From the NCBI GenBank assembly GCA_009744235.1, contig WPHV01000002.1, positions 1-64,000 of the forward strand: a stretch of DNA of 64,000 nt. The letters run 5' to 3'. Position numbers and translations under genes: made by a program. The notes beneath the pieces are model-generated. The model saw only the letters and a program-made list of their open reading frames with translations, had not been told where the DNA came from and searched no databases. How positions within the stretch are numbered: position 1 is the stretch's first letter; every line of letters starts with the position of its first letter. The stretch comes from Gillisella vitis (lineage in GTDB: Bacteria; Pseudomonadota; Alphaproteobacteria; Rhizobiales; Rhizobiaceae). Positions 1 to 8,629 of this stretch are shown here, piece by piece.

Positions 1-84
1 CATTCACGTAGTATTCCGGCACGCCAGTCGGGGCGGGATTATGCGCAGCTCGGTTGACCCCGGGCTGCGCAGTCTCAGGCGATC

Positions 85-267
85 TCACCGCGAGGAGGCC
101 ATAATCTCCCACGGATCATAATCATTGATGATGGCGTCCTCGTCGCCGTCATACTCGGCGGAAGGCATGACGCCGATCTCTCCGTCAATCTCGAAGAGGG
201 TGACCGGGACCATCAGGGTCCGGGCAAGATCGAGTGCGTGGTTTTGTGCGAGGCTGAGATCCGACAT
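85..267 (-). CDS. Small hypothetical protein, 60 aa
   Basis: Not recognised. It is an acidic soluble protein with no membrane segment; residues 30-55 are rich in Asp and Glu and contain a DGDEDA run. I chose the ATG at 265-267 (protein begins MSDLSLAQ) because a GGAG lies about six bases upstream; an in-frame ATG four codons earlier is the alternative. Its first 14 codons and about 170 bases of upstream DNA recur at 52705-52918, so an ancestral copy of this locus was duplicated and broken there. A 7-bp inverted repeat at 43-70 lies just past its stop codon but has no T tract, so I do not call it a terminator. Confidence 0.5.
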   Translation of the reverse strand: MSDLSLAQNHALDLARTLMVPVTLFEIDGEIGVMPSAEYDGDEDAIINDYDPWEIMASSR

Positions 268-437
268 GTGAGGCTCCATCCGTTGGCGGGGCCGATCCCG
301 CTCGATGGCGCCCGTTTGGTCCGGGCCCGGCCGCGGTCACCTCGGCGGCGTAGCCGGAGAGGTCGCAGTAGCTGCGAACCCCTTGTGGGTTGACCGTCCA
401 AGGACGGGACTGGATTAGGGATGCCAGACAAGAGAGC
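227..437. repeat. Dispersed repeat, copy 1 (pairs with 52705-52918)
   Basis: About 211 bases match 52705-52918 in the same orientation, with scattered substitutions and a small indel near 373. The repeat covers the 5' end of the small gene at 85-267 and its upstream region. It contains short inverted repeats, including CCGTCC-aa-GGACGG near 397-410. Both copies stop matching right after the bases AGAGAGC, so that is a recombination or insertion boundary. Confidence 0.85.
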
Positions 438-658
438 TGGGTTCGGCAACGCCATAGGTTGGAGCGGATTGGTATTGGATCTCGCCGCAAAACATTCTCC
501 GGGTCAGCCAGACTGTAGATCCTGCTACGAAATGGAGATGTGGAGATGCTTCATGACAAGAGCGCAGCTGGCGACGCCACACTGGAAGTCGTGCATCCTG
601 GACAGGCCCGATTACATGGCCTAAACGAGCATCTCTAGCCGCCAACGAGCCCTTGCGT

Positions 659-699
659 CGTGTCGGGTTTTTGCATATATTCCGTGTCGGGTGTTTGCA
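659..699. promoter_or_regulatory. Two 17-bp direct repeats: likely autoregulatory operator of the toxin-antitoxin pair
   Basis: The repeats at 659-675 and 683-699 are identical except for one base (core GTGTCGGGT then TTTGCA). They are separated by 7 bases, so equivalent positions lie 24 bases apart. An A/T-rich TATATT lies in the spacer and could be a -10 box. AbiEi-type antitoxins are known to repress their own promoters by binding repeats just upstream; the operator assignment here is inferred from position. Confidence 0.6.
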
Positions 700-713
700 G
701 AAAGAAACGAACC

Positions 714-1130
714 ATGTATCAGGCTAGGACATTGAAGCAGAAAATCCAGAACCGCGTCGCGCGAACGAAGAAAACTGATGTCTTTCTTCCGCGGGACTTT
801 GCTGACCTGAGTGGTGAGGATCAGGTTCTGCGCGCGCTCAGGTCTCTGGTCCACGATGGGGCTCTGATGCGGTTGGGCTACGGTGTCTACGCCCGGGCGA
901 TGCGGTCGCGTTTATCGGGCCAGCTTATTGTCTCCAGTTCCAACGGCTTCCACAGTGCTGCACTTCAGGCACTGAACAAGCTTGGTGTGGCTTGGGAGCA
1001 GAGCGACAGCACGAAAGCTTATAATGAAGGCCGTTCCACTCAGATCCCGGTGAACCCGACGGTCAAAGTCAAGGCGCGTTTCAACCGACGGCTCTCCGAT
1101 GGCCGCGCGGAGCTCCGCGTTGAACGGTAA
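714..1130 (+). CDS. Type IV toxin-antitoxin antitoxin, AbiEi / DUF6088-like
   Basis: This 138-aa protein has the N-terminal winged-helix layout of AbiEi-type antitoxins: a basic helix, then FLPRDFADLSG, then ALRSLVHDGALMRLGYGVYA, the typical recognition segment with an invariant G-x-G-x-Y-x-R ending. I start at ATG 714 because the longer reading from 660 would run through the operator repeats. The 3' end overlaps the toxin gene by 32 bases, indicating coupled translation. Known members repress their own promoter and neutralise the partner nucleotidyltransferase without a stable complex (the type IV model). The C-terminal domain is short compared with streptococcal AbiEi and matches the DUF6088 subgroup. 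Confidence 0.8.
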   Translation: MYQARTLKQKIQNRVARTKKTDVFLPRDFADLSGEDQVLRALRSLVHDGALMRLGYGVYARAMRSRLSGQLIVSSSNGFHSAALQALNKLGVAWEQSDSTKAYNEGRSTQIPVNPTVKVKARFNRRLSDGRAELRVER

Positions 1131-2031
1131 TCCGGACCGCAAAACGCTTCTGGAGGTACAGGAGTTCTTTGGTCTGCCTTCGCCTGCTTTGGTGGAAAAG
1201 GACTGGTTCGTCGTCCGCGCCCTGGCTGCCATCCATGATGTGGAGGTCGATGGATTGACCCTGGCGTTCGGCGGGGGAACGGCGCTTGGACGCGCGTATC
1301 GTTTGCTCGAACGCATGTCAGAAGACATTGACCTGCGCATCGTCGGCAAGGACAATCCGTCTCGCGGCGAGCTTAAACGCCTGCGAGCCACTGTGAACGA
1401 GCGGCTTGAGGCAGCGGGTTTTGCGGTCGAAGGCAACTATGTTGTCAAGCAAAGCGATCGCTACGTTCGATATGATCTGCCCTATGAACCCATCGCTAAG
1501 GGTGAGGGCGTTTTGCGACCGGAGATCAAGATCGAAATCGCCGCATTCCCGATTTGCACGGCGCCGGAAAATCGCTCTGTTGCATCCTTTGTTGCTGAGG
1601 CCACCGGCGCGTCTGCCGAGGCCACGGATGTCGCGTGCGTGAGACTGGTTGAAACCGCGGCTGACAAGTTCGTTGGTCTCGGACGTCGGGCTGGATTTGC
1701 GTTTGCCGATCTTGGGCCCCTCGATCACACGCTTGTTCGTCACGTCTACGACCTATCGCGTATGGATGGCCACTACGATGCGGATGAGGCGGCCGCAATC
1801 GCGTTGGAAACGATGAAGGCTGAAGCCAAGAGCCGTGCCGACGATTATCCTGCCTATAAGGCGGACCCGAGGGCGGAAACGCTCCGCGCGTACGAGACGA
1901 TGTCCAAACACGGAGAGTTCGCAGCGGGTTATGCGAAGCTGCTCGGCGACATGGTCTATGGTGAAAAGCCCGGGTTTGAAGCCGCGTTCGGAAAGGTTCA
2001 ACATTTCGTCGAACGGATCCGCAGCGCCTAG
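1099..2031 (+). CDS. AbiEii/AbiGii-family nucleotidyltransferase toxin
   Basis: This 310-aa protein carries the hallmark motifs of the AbiEii family: FGGGTALGRAYRL at about residues 59-71, followed by SEDIDLR (DxD-like metal-binding site) at about 75-81. Family toxins transfer nucleotides to acceptors such as tRNA and arrest growth or abort phage infection when not held in check. The start at 1099 lies inside the 3' end of the antitoxin gene, so the two are cotranscribed and probably translationally coupled. Length is normal and no frame break is seen, so the pair looks functional. Alternative phage-defence roles cannot be decided from sequence. Confidence 0.85.
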   Translation: MAARSSALNGNPDRKTLLEVQEFFGLPSPALVEKDWFVVRALAAIHDVEVDGLTLAFGGGTALGRAYRLLERMSEDIDLRIVGKDNPSRGELKRLRATVNERLEAAGFAVEGNYVVKQSDRYVRYDLPYEPIAKGEGVLRPEIKIEIAAFPICTAPENRSVASFVAEATGASAEATDVACVRLVETAADKFVGLGRRAGFAFADLGPLDHTLVRHVYDLSRMDGHYDADEAAAIALETMKAEAKSRADDYPAYKADPRAETLRAYETMSKHGEFAAGYAKLLGDMVYGEKPGFEAAFGKVQHFVERIRSA

Positions 2032-2193
2032 AATTCGAGCGACGCACCTGCTCTACGATTATGAGGAACGTGTCTAGAGGCTCTAGCCGAGAGGCATCCT
2101 AACTCTGCCCATCCGCCCCCTTTAACGAAATTGAACCGCCGACCCGGTTATTGGAGGAAGGGTTGTAAAAGGCAATTCTGTACCGCGACATAC

Positions 2194-2412
2194 TCAGGTA
2201 CTCGCCGCTGGCCAGTCGTTTGCCGGCTCCTCAATCGCACCTTCCGACACATCCTCTGCAGGATCGGGATCACGTTCATTCGCAATCCGCAAACGCTCGA
2301 TTTCCTCGATCGTGGCTTTAAAGACATCGGCTTGCTTGGCTCCGGAAACGACCGCTTGATCGACTAGGTTCGCCAAACCGCTTCTAAATTCGTCGCGCCA
2401 GTCATTGCTCAT
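2194..2412 (-). CDS. Small hypothetical protein, 72 aa
   Basis: Not recognised. The start ATG at 2410-2412 is supported by a strong GGAGGAAG a few bases upstream. The protein starts MSNDWRDEFRSGLANLV and continues as one amphipathic helix with a conserved-looking EEIERLRIANERDPDP segment, ending in a disordered acidic tail. It is soluble and lacks a signal peptide. It stands alone between the toxin gene and IS6 copy A. It could be a small regulatory or plasmid-borne protein, but nothing in the sequence shows a role. Confidence 0.5.
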   Translation of the reverse strand: MSNDWRDEFRSGLANLVDQAVVSGAKQADVFKATIEEIERLRIANERDPDPAEDVSEGAIEEPANDWPAAST

Positions 2413-2589
2413 TTCGCTTCCTCCGTTTGATCTGTTTGTCGGATAGATCAATCCACAAGCGCGTGCGACACTCAGGGACTACTTTGATGGAGGGAACTGC
2501 TACCTCGCCTGCGATGAGAAGTTTGATACGGCCCAATGATTTTTCAGCATCTGGACCGAATGCTGTCCCGGCGACATGTGAGTTCGAGC

Positions 2590-3407
2590 GGCACTGTAAA
2601 CTTACCGCCTTGAACGCAACATCTGGGCATGAGGAATTAGTTCATGCGGCGTGAAGGCGCGCGATTTGGTGCCATGATTGCATGGTTTCGGTTCGCAGTT
2701 CGCGATGGTGGACGGATGGAATATCGTGGCGGGGAATGTGAAAAAGGTTGGTGATCGGGTCATGGATGGAAACGAAACGCTGAAGATGTCGTGTTGACTT
2801 GAAGCGCTTCATGATCCTCTCCCGTCGTCGGACGGGCTGATGCGAGTTTTCTGCCCGATTGTTCAATCCTTTGTGAGAACGATGCTCAAAGCCGGGCATG
2901 ACCTCCCGCTTTGCTGCACCATAGGATCGTAGTTTGTCGGTAATCATCACACGCGGGGCGCGGCCTTGGGCTTTCAGGAGCTTGCGCATCAAACGTTTTA
3001 CCGCCTTGGCATTGCGGCGGCTTTGCACCAGCACGTCGAGAACAAAGCCGTCCTGGTCAAGGGCGCGCCAAAGCCAGTGTTTACTTCCACCGATGGTGAT
3101 GACAACCTCATCGAGATGCCATTTGTCCCCGAGCCTGCCGGCAGATCGCTTCCGGATATCATTGGCAAAGTGTCAGCCGAATTTCTCAGCCCAGAGCCGC
3201 ACGGTTTGATGAGAGACGATGATGCCACGCGCTGCCAGCAGATCCTCGACCATCCGCAGGCTAAGCGGAAACCGGAAATACAGCCAAACTGCATGGGCAA
3301 TCACCTCGCCGGGAAATCGGTGGCGACGATAAAGGGGATCACGGCTGGATCTGGTCATGTAGCCAGATCCCATATTTTGATCGATGTCCGGTTAACGTTA
3401 CGATGCC
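2590..3407 (-). mobile_element. IS6-family element, type 1, copy A (818 bp)
   Basis: The ends are imperfect inverted repeats: GGCATCGTAACGTTAA at 3407 reading leftwards and GGCACTGTAAACTTAC at 2590. Same length and same ends as copies B (14506-15323), C (56169-56986) and D (58453-59270). The flanking eight bases do not match, so no target duplication survives. Confidence 0.9.
2642..3358 (-). pseudogene. IS6-family transposase, copy A, one internal stop
   Basis: The reading frame is colinear with the intact copy C transposase and uninterrupted except for one TGA at 3173-3175, where copy C has AGA (Arg) after WAEKFG. The catalytic region downstream (HLDE, MITDKLRSYGAA, NRAENSHQP) is preserved. 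Copy D carries the same TGA, so a dead copy seems to have spread by transposase supplied in trans or by recombination. A downstream restart would lose the N-terminal DNA-binding helix-turn-helix. Confidence 0.85.
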
Positions 3408-3532
3408 GACGACCGCGTTGCCGATTTCAGTAGCGCCGATTTTGCTGTCACTAAGCGCCGGAAGATCGCAGAATTTGGTCTGGCGAGTTGCCACAGGATC
3501 ACGCAATCGAGAACCATCTAAAATATCGAAAA

Positions 3533-3569
3533 ATGATAAAAATATCATAATTTAAGTCAGAAATTTCTG
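3533..3569. promoter_or_regulatory. A/T-rich palindromes upstream of the catabolic operon
   Basis: The 220-bp gap between IS6 copy A and the MFS gene is very A/T-rich. It contains ATGATA-aaaa-TATCAT (3533-3548) and a perfect 12-bp palindrome CAGAAATTTCTG (3558-3569). They lie 60-90 bases before the start codon, where an operator or promoter for the 3627-9853 operon would be expected. No regulator gene is adjacent; one may have been removed by IS6 copy A. Confidence 0.4.
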
Positions 3570-3626
3570 TATATTGATATTAATAATGATATAGATACCC
3601 CTTATCTGTTTGGGAGGACGGAGAAT

Positions 3627-4853
3627 ATGGGAGATGTAGTAACTACAAAAATATCGGGGGCACCTTTGGTCCCTGGTTATGAAGATCGGATGGTCGCGAT
3701 TTTCGCATTGGCGGGCGGAGTTGCAGCACTCGATGCTCAAGCGGTCTATTACCTGATGCCGCGCATCGTTGCTGACCTTGGCCTGACGGATGCTCAGGTG
3801 GGAATTCTAGGCTCTGCCGTCCTGGTCGGCTGGTCGGTCGCCGCCTTTGCCTTCGGGCAGATCTCAGATCGGTTGGGGCGGCGCAAGCCTTTCCTTGTGC
3901 TCGCATTCCTAGCAATGGCCGCACTTTCTGGCTTAAGCGCCATTGTTGCGACCTTTGTTGGGTTGGTTGTGGCCCGCGTCCTGATGGGTCTTGCAGAAGG
4001 ACCTGTCATCCCGGTGAAGCAGGCCATCGTCATGGCAGAATCGACGCCGTCGCGGCGCGGGTTGAACATGGGAATCGTGCAGAACTTCGGCGCACAACTG
4101 CTCGGAACCTTAATCGGCCCGATTGCCGTGGTCTCGATCGCAGACGCCTATGGCTGGCGCAACGCATTTCTGCTGTCGGCTCTGCCCAGTATTTTGGTCG
4201 TTTGGCTGATCTTGCGGTATATCCGCGAGCCCGCAACAGAAGCTACGAGCAATGCCTTTGTCGCCCCAAGATCGTCGCTCATGTCGATCCTCATGCGCCG
4301 GAACGTGTTTCTTTGCGCTTTGATCGGGATTGCTAACATCGCTTGGTTCTTTGTCCTTCTGACATTCCTGCCTTTGATCCTGACTCGGCAGGCCGGACTT
4401 TCATCCCAATCCATGAGCTATGTGATGGCGATGATCGGGGCTGCGGGCGCGGTCTCAGCGCTTTTGGTGCCGGGGCTGTCCGACCGGATTGGGCGTAAGA
4501 CGGCTATCGCAATATTTTCCGCTGTCGGTGTGGTGGCGCCTCTCGGTGCGATACTTTTGGGGGGTAATCCGTGGTTGGTCGGCTTAGCGCTTTTTTGCGG
4601 CTGCATGCTGCTTGGAACCATGCCGCTATTTATGGCAACAGTCCCCCAAGAGAGCGTGTTGCCCGCAGACAGAGCCACTGCAACTGGTCTCGTCCTCGGT
4701 ATCGGTCAGCTTCTGGGAGGCACGATCGGTCCGATCGTCGGAGGTCAACTGTCTGCAAACTTTGGTCCGATGGCACCAATGTGGTTGGCCGGCGGTTTGG
4801 CGGCTTTGGCAGGCCTGCTTGCGCTGTTTCTGGTTCCGCAGAAACTGACGTGA
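3627..4853 (+). CDS. MFS transporter, likely organic-acid/aromatic importer
   Basis: This 408-aa protein has about twelve hydrophobic segments and the MFS loop 2-3 signature DRLGRRKP at about residues 80-87, with a second copy (SDRIGRKTA) near the middle, as expected from the duplicated fold. GGAGG about ten bases upstream supports the start at 3627. It is the first gene of a tightly packed operon of ThDP enzyme, SDR, hydrolase, SDR and VOC protein, so it probably imports the compound those enzymes degrade. Sequence style resembles the AAHS/ACS branch (proton symporters of acids), but substrate cannot be read from sequence. Confidence 0.85.
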   Translation: MGDVVTTKISGAPLVPGYEDRMVAIFALAGGVAALDAQAVYYLMPRIVADLGLTDAQVGILGSAVLVGWSVAAFAFGQISDRLGRRKPFLVLAFLAMAALSGLSAIVATFVGLVVARVLMGLAEGPVIPVKQAIVMAESTPSRRGLNMGIVQNFGAQLLGTLIGPIAVVSIADAYGWRNAFLLSALPSILVVWLILRYIREPATEATSNAFVAPRSSLMSILMRRNVFLCALIGIANIAWFFVLLTFLPLILTRQAGLSSQSMSYVMAMIGAAGAVSALLVPGLSDRIGRKTAIAIFSAVGVVAPLGAILLGGNPWLVGLALFCGCMLLGTMPLFMATVPQESVLPADRATATGLVLGIGQLLGGTIGPIVGGQLSANFGPMAPMWLAGGLAALAGLLALFLVPQKLT

Positions 4854-5011
4854 ATTCTGATGGAGCTGCACTGGATGTATTCAGAAGAAAAGGCGGCCAT
4901 TGGATCATCAACGTGTTCACCAACGATCAGCTGATTGCCGTTCGCCGCTGAGGAGACGAGGCCCAACGCGAAGTCAGGTGCCGGTGATTATTGCCAAAAG
5001 GAAGGATGATT

Positions 5012-6706
5012 ATGAGTATTGAAAACGGCGGCAGCCTGGTCGTGCGGACGCTGAAGGCTGCGGGGGCCAAGCAGGCGTTTGGTCTTCATGGCGCGCATAT
5101 TGATGCAATCTTCCAGGCGGCGCTTGACCTGGATTTTCCGATCATCGACACGCGGCATGAGGTTTCGGCCGGTCACGCAGCTGAGGGATATGCCCGCGTC
5201 TCAGGCCAGTTTGGGGTGGCTTTGGTAACAGCTGGTGGCGGCTTTACCAATGTCGTCACCTCGCTGGCAAATGCTTGGCTTGATCGTACTCCGGTGGTGG
5301 TGATCACGGGTTCAGGCCCATTACGGGATGATGAAACCAATACGCTTCAAGCGGGCATCGATCAGGTCGCGATGGCGGTGCCTGTGACGAAGTGGGCGCA
5401 TCGTGTGGTCTCAACCGATCACATCCCGCGCCTTCTGGAACAAGCGATCCGCATAGCGACAGCCGCCCCGCAGGGGCCGGTTTTGCTCGACATGCCCTGG
5501 GATATCCTGACCGGCCCTGCCGGGGTGGCGGCAGCCGAGAGAGTTCAGAGTTTTGCAGAACCTGTGGCCGCGAGCGGAATCGACCAAGCGCTTGATCTAT
5601 TAGCGCGTGCGGAGCGGCCCGTCATTGTGGCAGGCGGAGAAATCACGCGCGGGCATGGAGCCGAGGCACTCGCACGGTTCTGCGGGGAAACGGGCATTCC
5701 GGCCGTGGCGGACTTTGAAGGATTGACATCTCTATCGGATCTGCCCGAAGGCACGGGTTGTGGGCTTGTCCAAGGTCTTTTCGGCCTTGGAGCTAATGCC
5801 CCTGATGTGGTCATCATGGCGGGGATGCGGTTCGGCCTGACCACGGCGCATGGTTCCGGCATTCTGATCCCGCATTCAGCAAAGATCATCCAGATCGATC
5901 CTGATCCCCGTGAATTTGGCCGGCTTCAGCCCATTGAGATGGGGCTGAATGGCGGCGTGGCAGCAACAGTAGGCGCTATGGCGAATGCCGCCGCGGTGCG
6001 CGGTGGCGATAAGGTCCGGTTGGAGGGTTGGCGTAAGCATCTCTCCGGTCATGTCTCTGCGCGCTTCGATCAACTGGTCAAGGATTGCAGCTCTGCTCCT
6101 TCGGAGCGGCTTCATCCCTTCGTCGCATCACGTCTGGTGTGTGAGATCGCGGCCCCTGGCAACGTGGTGGTTGCCGATGGCGCCCTCACATATTTGTGGC
6201 TCAGCGAAACCATCGCCCGGTCTCGACCTCGCAGCTTTCTGTGCCACGGCTACCTCGGTGCCATGGGGGTCGGATTTGGCACCGCGCTCGGTGCGCAGAA
6301 GGCCGCAGGCGACGAGGGGCGGCGCGCAATTCTCATCACGGGCGACGGGGCGGTAGGATACGCACTGGGCGAATTCGACACAGCCCTGCGAAACGACTTG
6401 CCGCTGATCGTCGTGGTGATGAATAACTACAGCTGGGGTGCAACACAGCATTTCCAAAAACTGGCTGTCGGCCCGAATCGGGTGACAAAAACAATGCTTC
6501 CGAATGGCCGATATCACGAGGTTGCGGAAGCGATGAACTGCTCAGGTTATCTGGCGACAGACGAAAGCAGCCTGCGCGATGCGCTGACGCAGGCTTTGGC
6601 CGGGAACCGTCCAGCATGCATCAACGTGCAGGTGGATCTGGACCCGATCCCGCCGGAAGAGCGAATCATTATGGGCGGCATGCCGTTCGACAAAGATTTT
6701 CAGTGA
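5012..6706 (+). CDS. Thiamine-diphosphate-dependent enzyme, acetolactate synthase-like superfamily
   Basis: This 564-aa protein has the three-domain layout of the PDC/AHAS family. The catalytic Glu is at residue 50 in RHEVSAGHAAEGYAR, which activates the ThDP ylide. The ThDP/Mg motif is GDG (444-446) ending in NN (471-472). It should make or break a carbon-carbon bond next to a carbonyl. The first methionine is taken at 5012, seven bases after AAGGAAGG; an upstream ATG (5006) is too close to the ribosome site. No regulatory subunit gene for a biosynthetic acetolactate synthase is nearby. With neighbouring dehydrogenases and an epoxide-hydrolase-like enzyme, a catabolic lyase (2-hydroxyketone or 2-hydroxyacyl type) is more likely. 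The substrate is unknown. Confidence 0.8.
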   Translation: MSIENGGSLVVRTLKAAGAKQAFGLHGAHIDAIFQAALDLDFPIIDTRHEVSAGHAAEGYARVSGQFGVALVTAGGGFTNVVTSLANAWLDRTPVVVITGSGPLRDDETNTLQAGIDQVAMAVPVTKWAHRVVSTDHIPRLLEQAIRIATAAPQGPVLLDMPWDILTGPAGVAAAERVQSFAEPVAASGIDQALDLLARAERPVIVAGGEITRGHGAEALARFCGETGIPAVADFEGLTSLSDLPEGTGCGLVQGLFGLGANAPDVVIMAGMRFGLTTAHGSGILIPHSAKIIQIDPDPREFGRLQPIEMGLNGGVAATVGAMANAAAVRGGDKVRLEGWRKHLSGHVSARFDQLVKDCSSAPSERLHPFVASRLVCEIAAPGNVVVADGALTYLWLSETIARSRPRSFLCHGYLGAMGVGFGTALGAQKAAGDEGRRAILITGDGAVGYALGEFDTALRNDLPLIVVVMNNYSWGATQHFQKLAVGPNRVTKTMLPNGRYHEVAEAMNCSGYLATDESSLRDALTQALAGNRPACINVQVDLDPIPPEERIIMGGMPFDKDFQ

Positions 6707-6718
6707 GGAGATGACGGA

Positions 6719-7486
6719 ATGACAATTTTAGCCGGGAAGGTTGTTGTGGTTACGGGTGGGGCCAGCGGCATTGGTCGCTCAATCGCAGTCCGTGCAGCGC
6801 AACTGGGCGCGAGTGCCGTTGTGATCGGCGATTTGGACGAGGCACCTAAGGAGGGCGGAGAAACCACCGCTCTGATCGTTGAAAAACATGGGGCATCGGC
6901 GCGCTTCTTGAAATGTGACGTGCGTTCCCATGACGATCTGGCCGCACTCATTGCGGTGGCCGATCAGTTTGGCGGTGTGGATGTCATGGTCTGCAATGCC
7001 GGGGTGGCGCTTGCCAGCGACGGGCCTGAAATCACCGATGGCGATTTCGACAAGCTCGTTTCGATCAACCTGCATGGTGCACTCAAATCGGCCCAGCACG
7101 CAGGCGCGGCAATGAAGGCCCGTGCCACCGGTGGAAGCATCGTTGTCATCTCGAGCATGGGGGGACTGCGCGGCTCTGGTTTCAACCTTGTCTACACCAT
7201 GACCAAAGGCGGCGTGAACATGATGACAGCATCCCTTGCTGATGCCTTTGGTCCGGAGGGTATTCGGGTCAATGCTGTCTGCCCTGGCCTCATCAACACC
7301 CGACTGATCGAATCTTCTCCCGGGGTCGCCGCCGCTGCTGAGGGGTTGCGCCAGCGGATGCCGCTGCGTCGATTGGGCGAGCCGGACGAAATTGGTGATG
7401 TCGTTGCCTGGCTGGGTTCGGATCTATCGTCCTTCGTAACCGGGGCTGTGATCCCGGTCGATGGCGGGCAGACAGCAGTCATTTAA
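6719..7486 (+). CDS. Short-chain dehydrogenase/reductase
   Basis: A 255-aa classical SDR. The NAD(P) motif VTGGASGIGRS is at residues 10-20, NAG near 93-95, the catalytic Ser in ISSMGG, and YTMTK supplies Tyr and Lys. An acidic residue after the second strand (GDLDEA) favours NAD over NADP. It follows the ThDP enzyme by 12 bases and precedes the hydrolase by 14, so it is one transcript. It probably oxidises a secondary alcohol in the pathway. C-terminal PVDGGQ is normal for the family, and length is complete. Confidence 0.85.
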   Translation: MTILAGKVVVVTGGASGIGRSIAVRAAQLGASAVVIGDLDEAPKEGGETTALIVEKHGASARFLKCDVRSHDDLAALIAVADQFGGVDVMVCNAGVALASDGPEITDGDFDKLVSINLHGALKSAQHAGAAMKARATGGSIVVISSMGGLRGSGFNLVYTMTKGGVNMMTASLADAFGPEGIRVNAVCPGLINTRLIESSPGVAAAAEGLRQRMPLRRLGEPDEIGDVVAWLGSDLSSFVTGAVIPVDGGQTAVI

Positions 7487-7500
7487 GGGGAATATCGGTA

Positions 7501-8478
7501 ATGAACAATTTGAGCGCCGCTGATAATCTTGCAGCTCCCCAATCGCACCATGCAGACGTGAATGGCATAAGGTTGCACTATATCGAACTCGGTGAAGGGC
7601 CAGCCGTAATCTTCTGCCATGGCTTCCCTGAAACCTGGCGCAGCTGGTGCCATCAGATCTCCGCACTGGCCATGGCGGGATACCGGGCAATCGCACTGGA
7701 CATGCGTGGACATGGTGGCTCGGACTGCCCGGATGATTTGGCAGACTACAGCGTCATTCACACGGTTGGCGACGTGATCGGGCTGATGGATGTGCTGCAA
7801 ATCCCCAAGGCCGTTATCGTCGGCCATGACGCGGGCACGACAACTGCTTACAATGCAGCTCTCATGCGCCCCGACAGGTTTTACGGCGTCATGGCGCTTT
7901 CCATTCCCTTTATGCCGCGTCCGCAGCGCAACATGATGAATGCGATGATCGCCGCCGCGCCACCTGGCTTCTACATGCGCTATTTCCAGTCTCCGGCTGC
8001 ACCGGAAAAGGAATTGGACGCCGATCCCCGCGAAACTTTGCGGCGTATCTACTTCCACAACAGCGGTGACAATCCCGCCGGACCTTCTGGAATGGAGACC
8101 GACGCATCCGGCCATCTCCTGCCTTCCCTTGCCACTCCAGACGGTGAAATGACATTTCTTCCCGATGACGAGCTGGACCAAGCCGCGAATGATTATCGTC
8201 GAACCGGCTTTCGCGGTGGCTTGAACGGTTATCGGGTCTTCGATCTGAACTGGAAGTTAACCGCGCCGTGGAGCGATATGGCGTTGACGGTACCCGCGAC
8301 CTTCATCGGGGGAGATCGCGACATTGTGATGCACTTTCCGGGCTTCCGGCAGGCGGCCGAAGCGATGCCGCAGGCAGAATTTGTCAAAACAGCCGGGCAC
8401 TGGATCCAGAAAGAGGCTCCGGCAGCGGTGAATGCGCATCTGCTGAGGTTCTTGCGACAGGTGTTGCCAGCGGGTTGA
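7501..8478 (+). CDS. Alpha/beta hydrolase, epoxide-hydrolase-like
   Basis: A 325-aa alpha/beta-hydrolase fold protein. HGFPETW (about 40-46) forms the oxyanion hole. The nucleophile elbow is GHDAG with Asp110 instead of Ser, and the catalytic His is at 300 in AGHWIQ. An Asp nucleophile with HGFPE is characteristic of soluble epoxide hydrolases and haloalkane/fluoroacetate dehalogenases. The cap region carries tyrosines (FYMRYFQ, RIYFHN) that could polarise an epoxide oxygen, which favours an epoxide hydrolase. It sits mid-operon between two SDRs, so its product (a diol, if an epoxide is hydrolysed) could feed the second SDR. Haloalkane dehalogenase is the main alternative. Confidence 0.8.
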   Translation: MNNLSAADNLAAPQSHHADVNGIRLHYIELGEGPAVIFCHGFPETWRSWCHQISALAMAGYRAIALDMRGHGGSDCPDDLADYSVIHTVGDVIGLMDVLQIPKAVIVGHDAGTTTAYNAALMRPDRFYGVMALSIPFMPRPQRNMMNAMIAAAPPGFYMRYFQSPAAPEKELDADPRETLRRIYFHNSGDNPAGPSGMETDASGHLLPSLATPDGEMTFLPDDELDQAANDYRRTGFRGGLNGYRVFDLNWKLTAPWSDMALTVPATFIGGDRDIVMHFPGFRQAAEAMPQAEFVKTAGHWIQKEAPAAVNAHLLRFLRQVLPAG

Positions 8479-8629
8479 CTGTTCATATCGCATCAAACAG
8501 TGCGCGGCTGCCTGCACGCAGCCGCAAGTGAAAAGAGCCGCAGCTTCATCATCAGCGGCCAAGGAGGAGGCGAAATGAAGAAGGAAATCAGGACCGGCAC
8601 CTTTGCGCCAGTATCTACGGGGAATGAAC

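Noticed and set aside
43..70. 7-bp GC-rich inverted repeat after the first gene, as a terminator
   Set aside because: No T-rich tract follows on the coding strand, and the loop is long.
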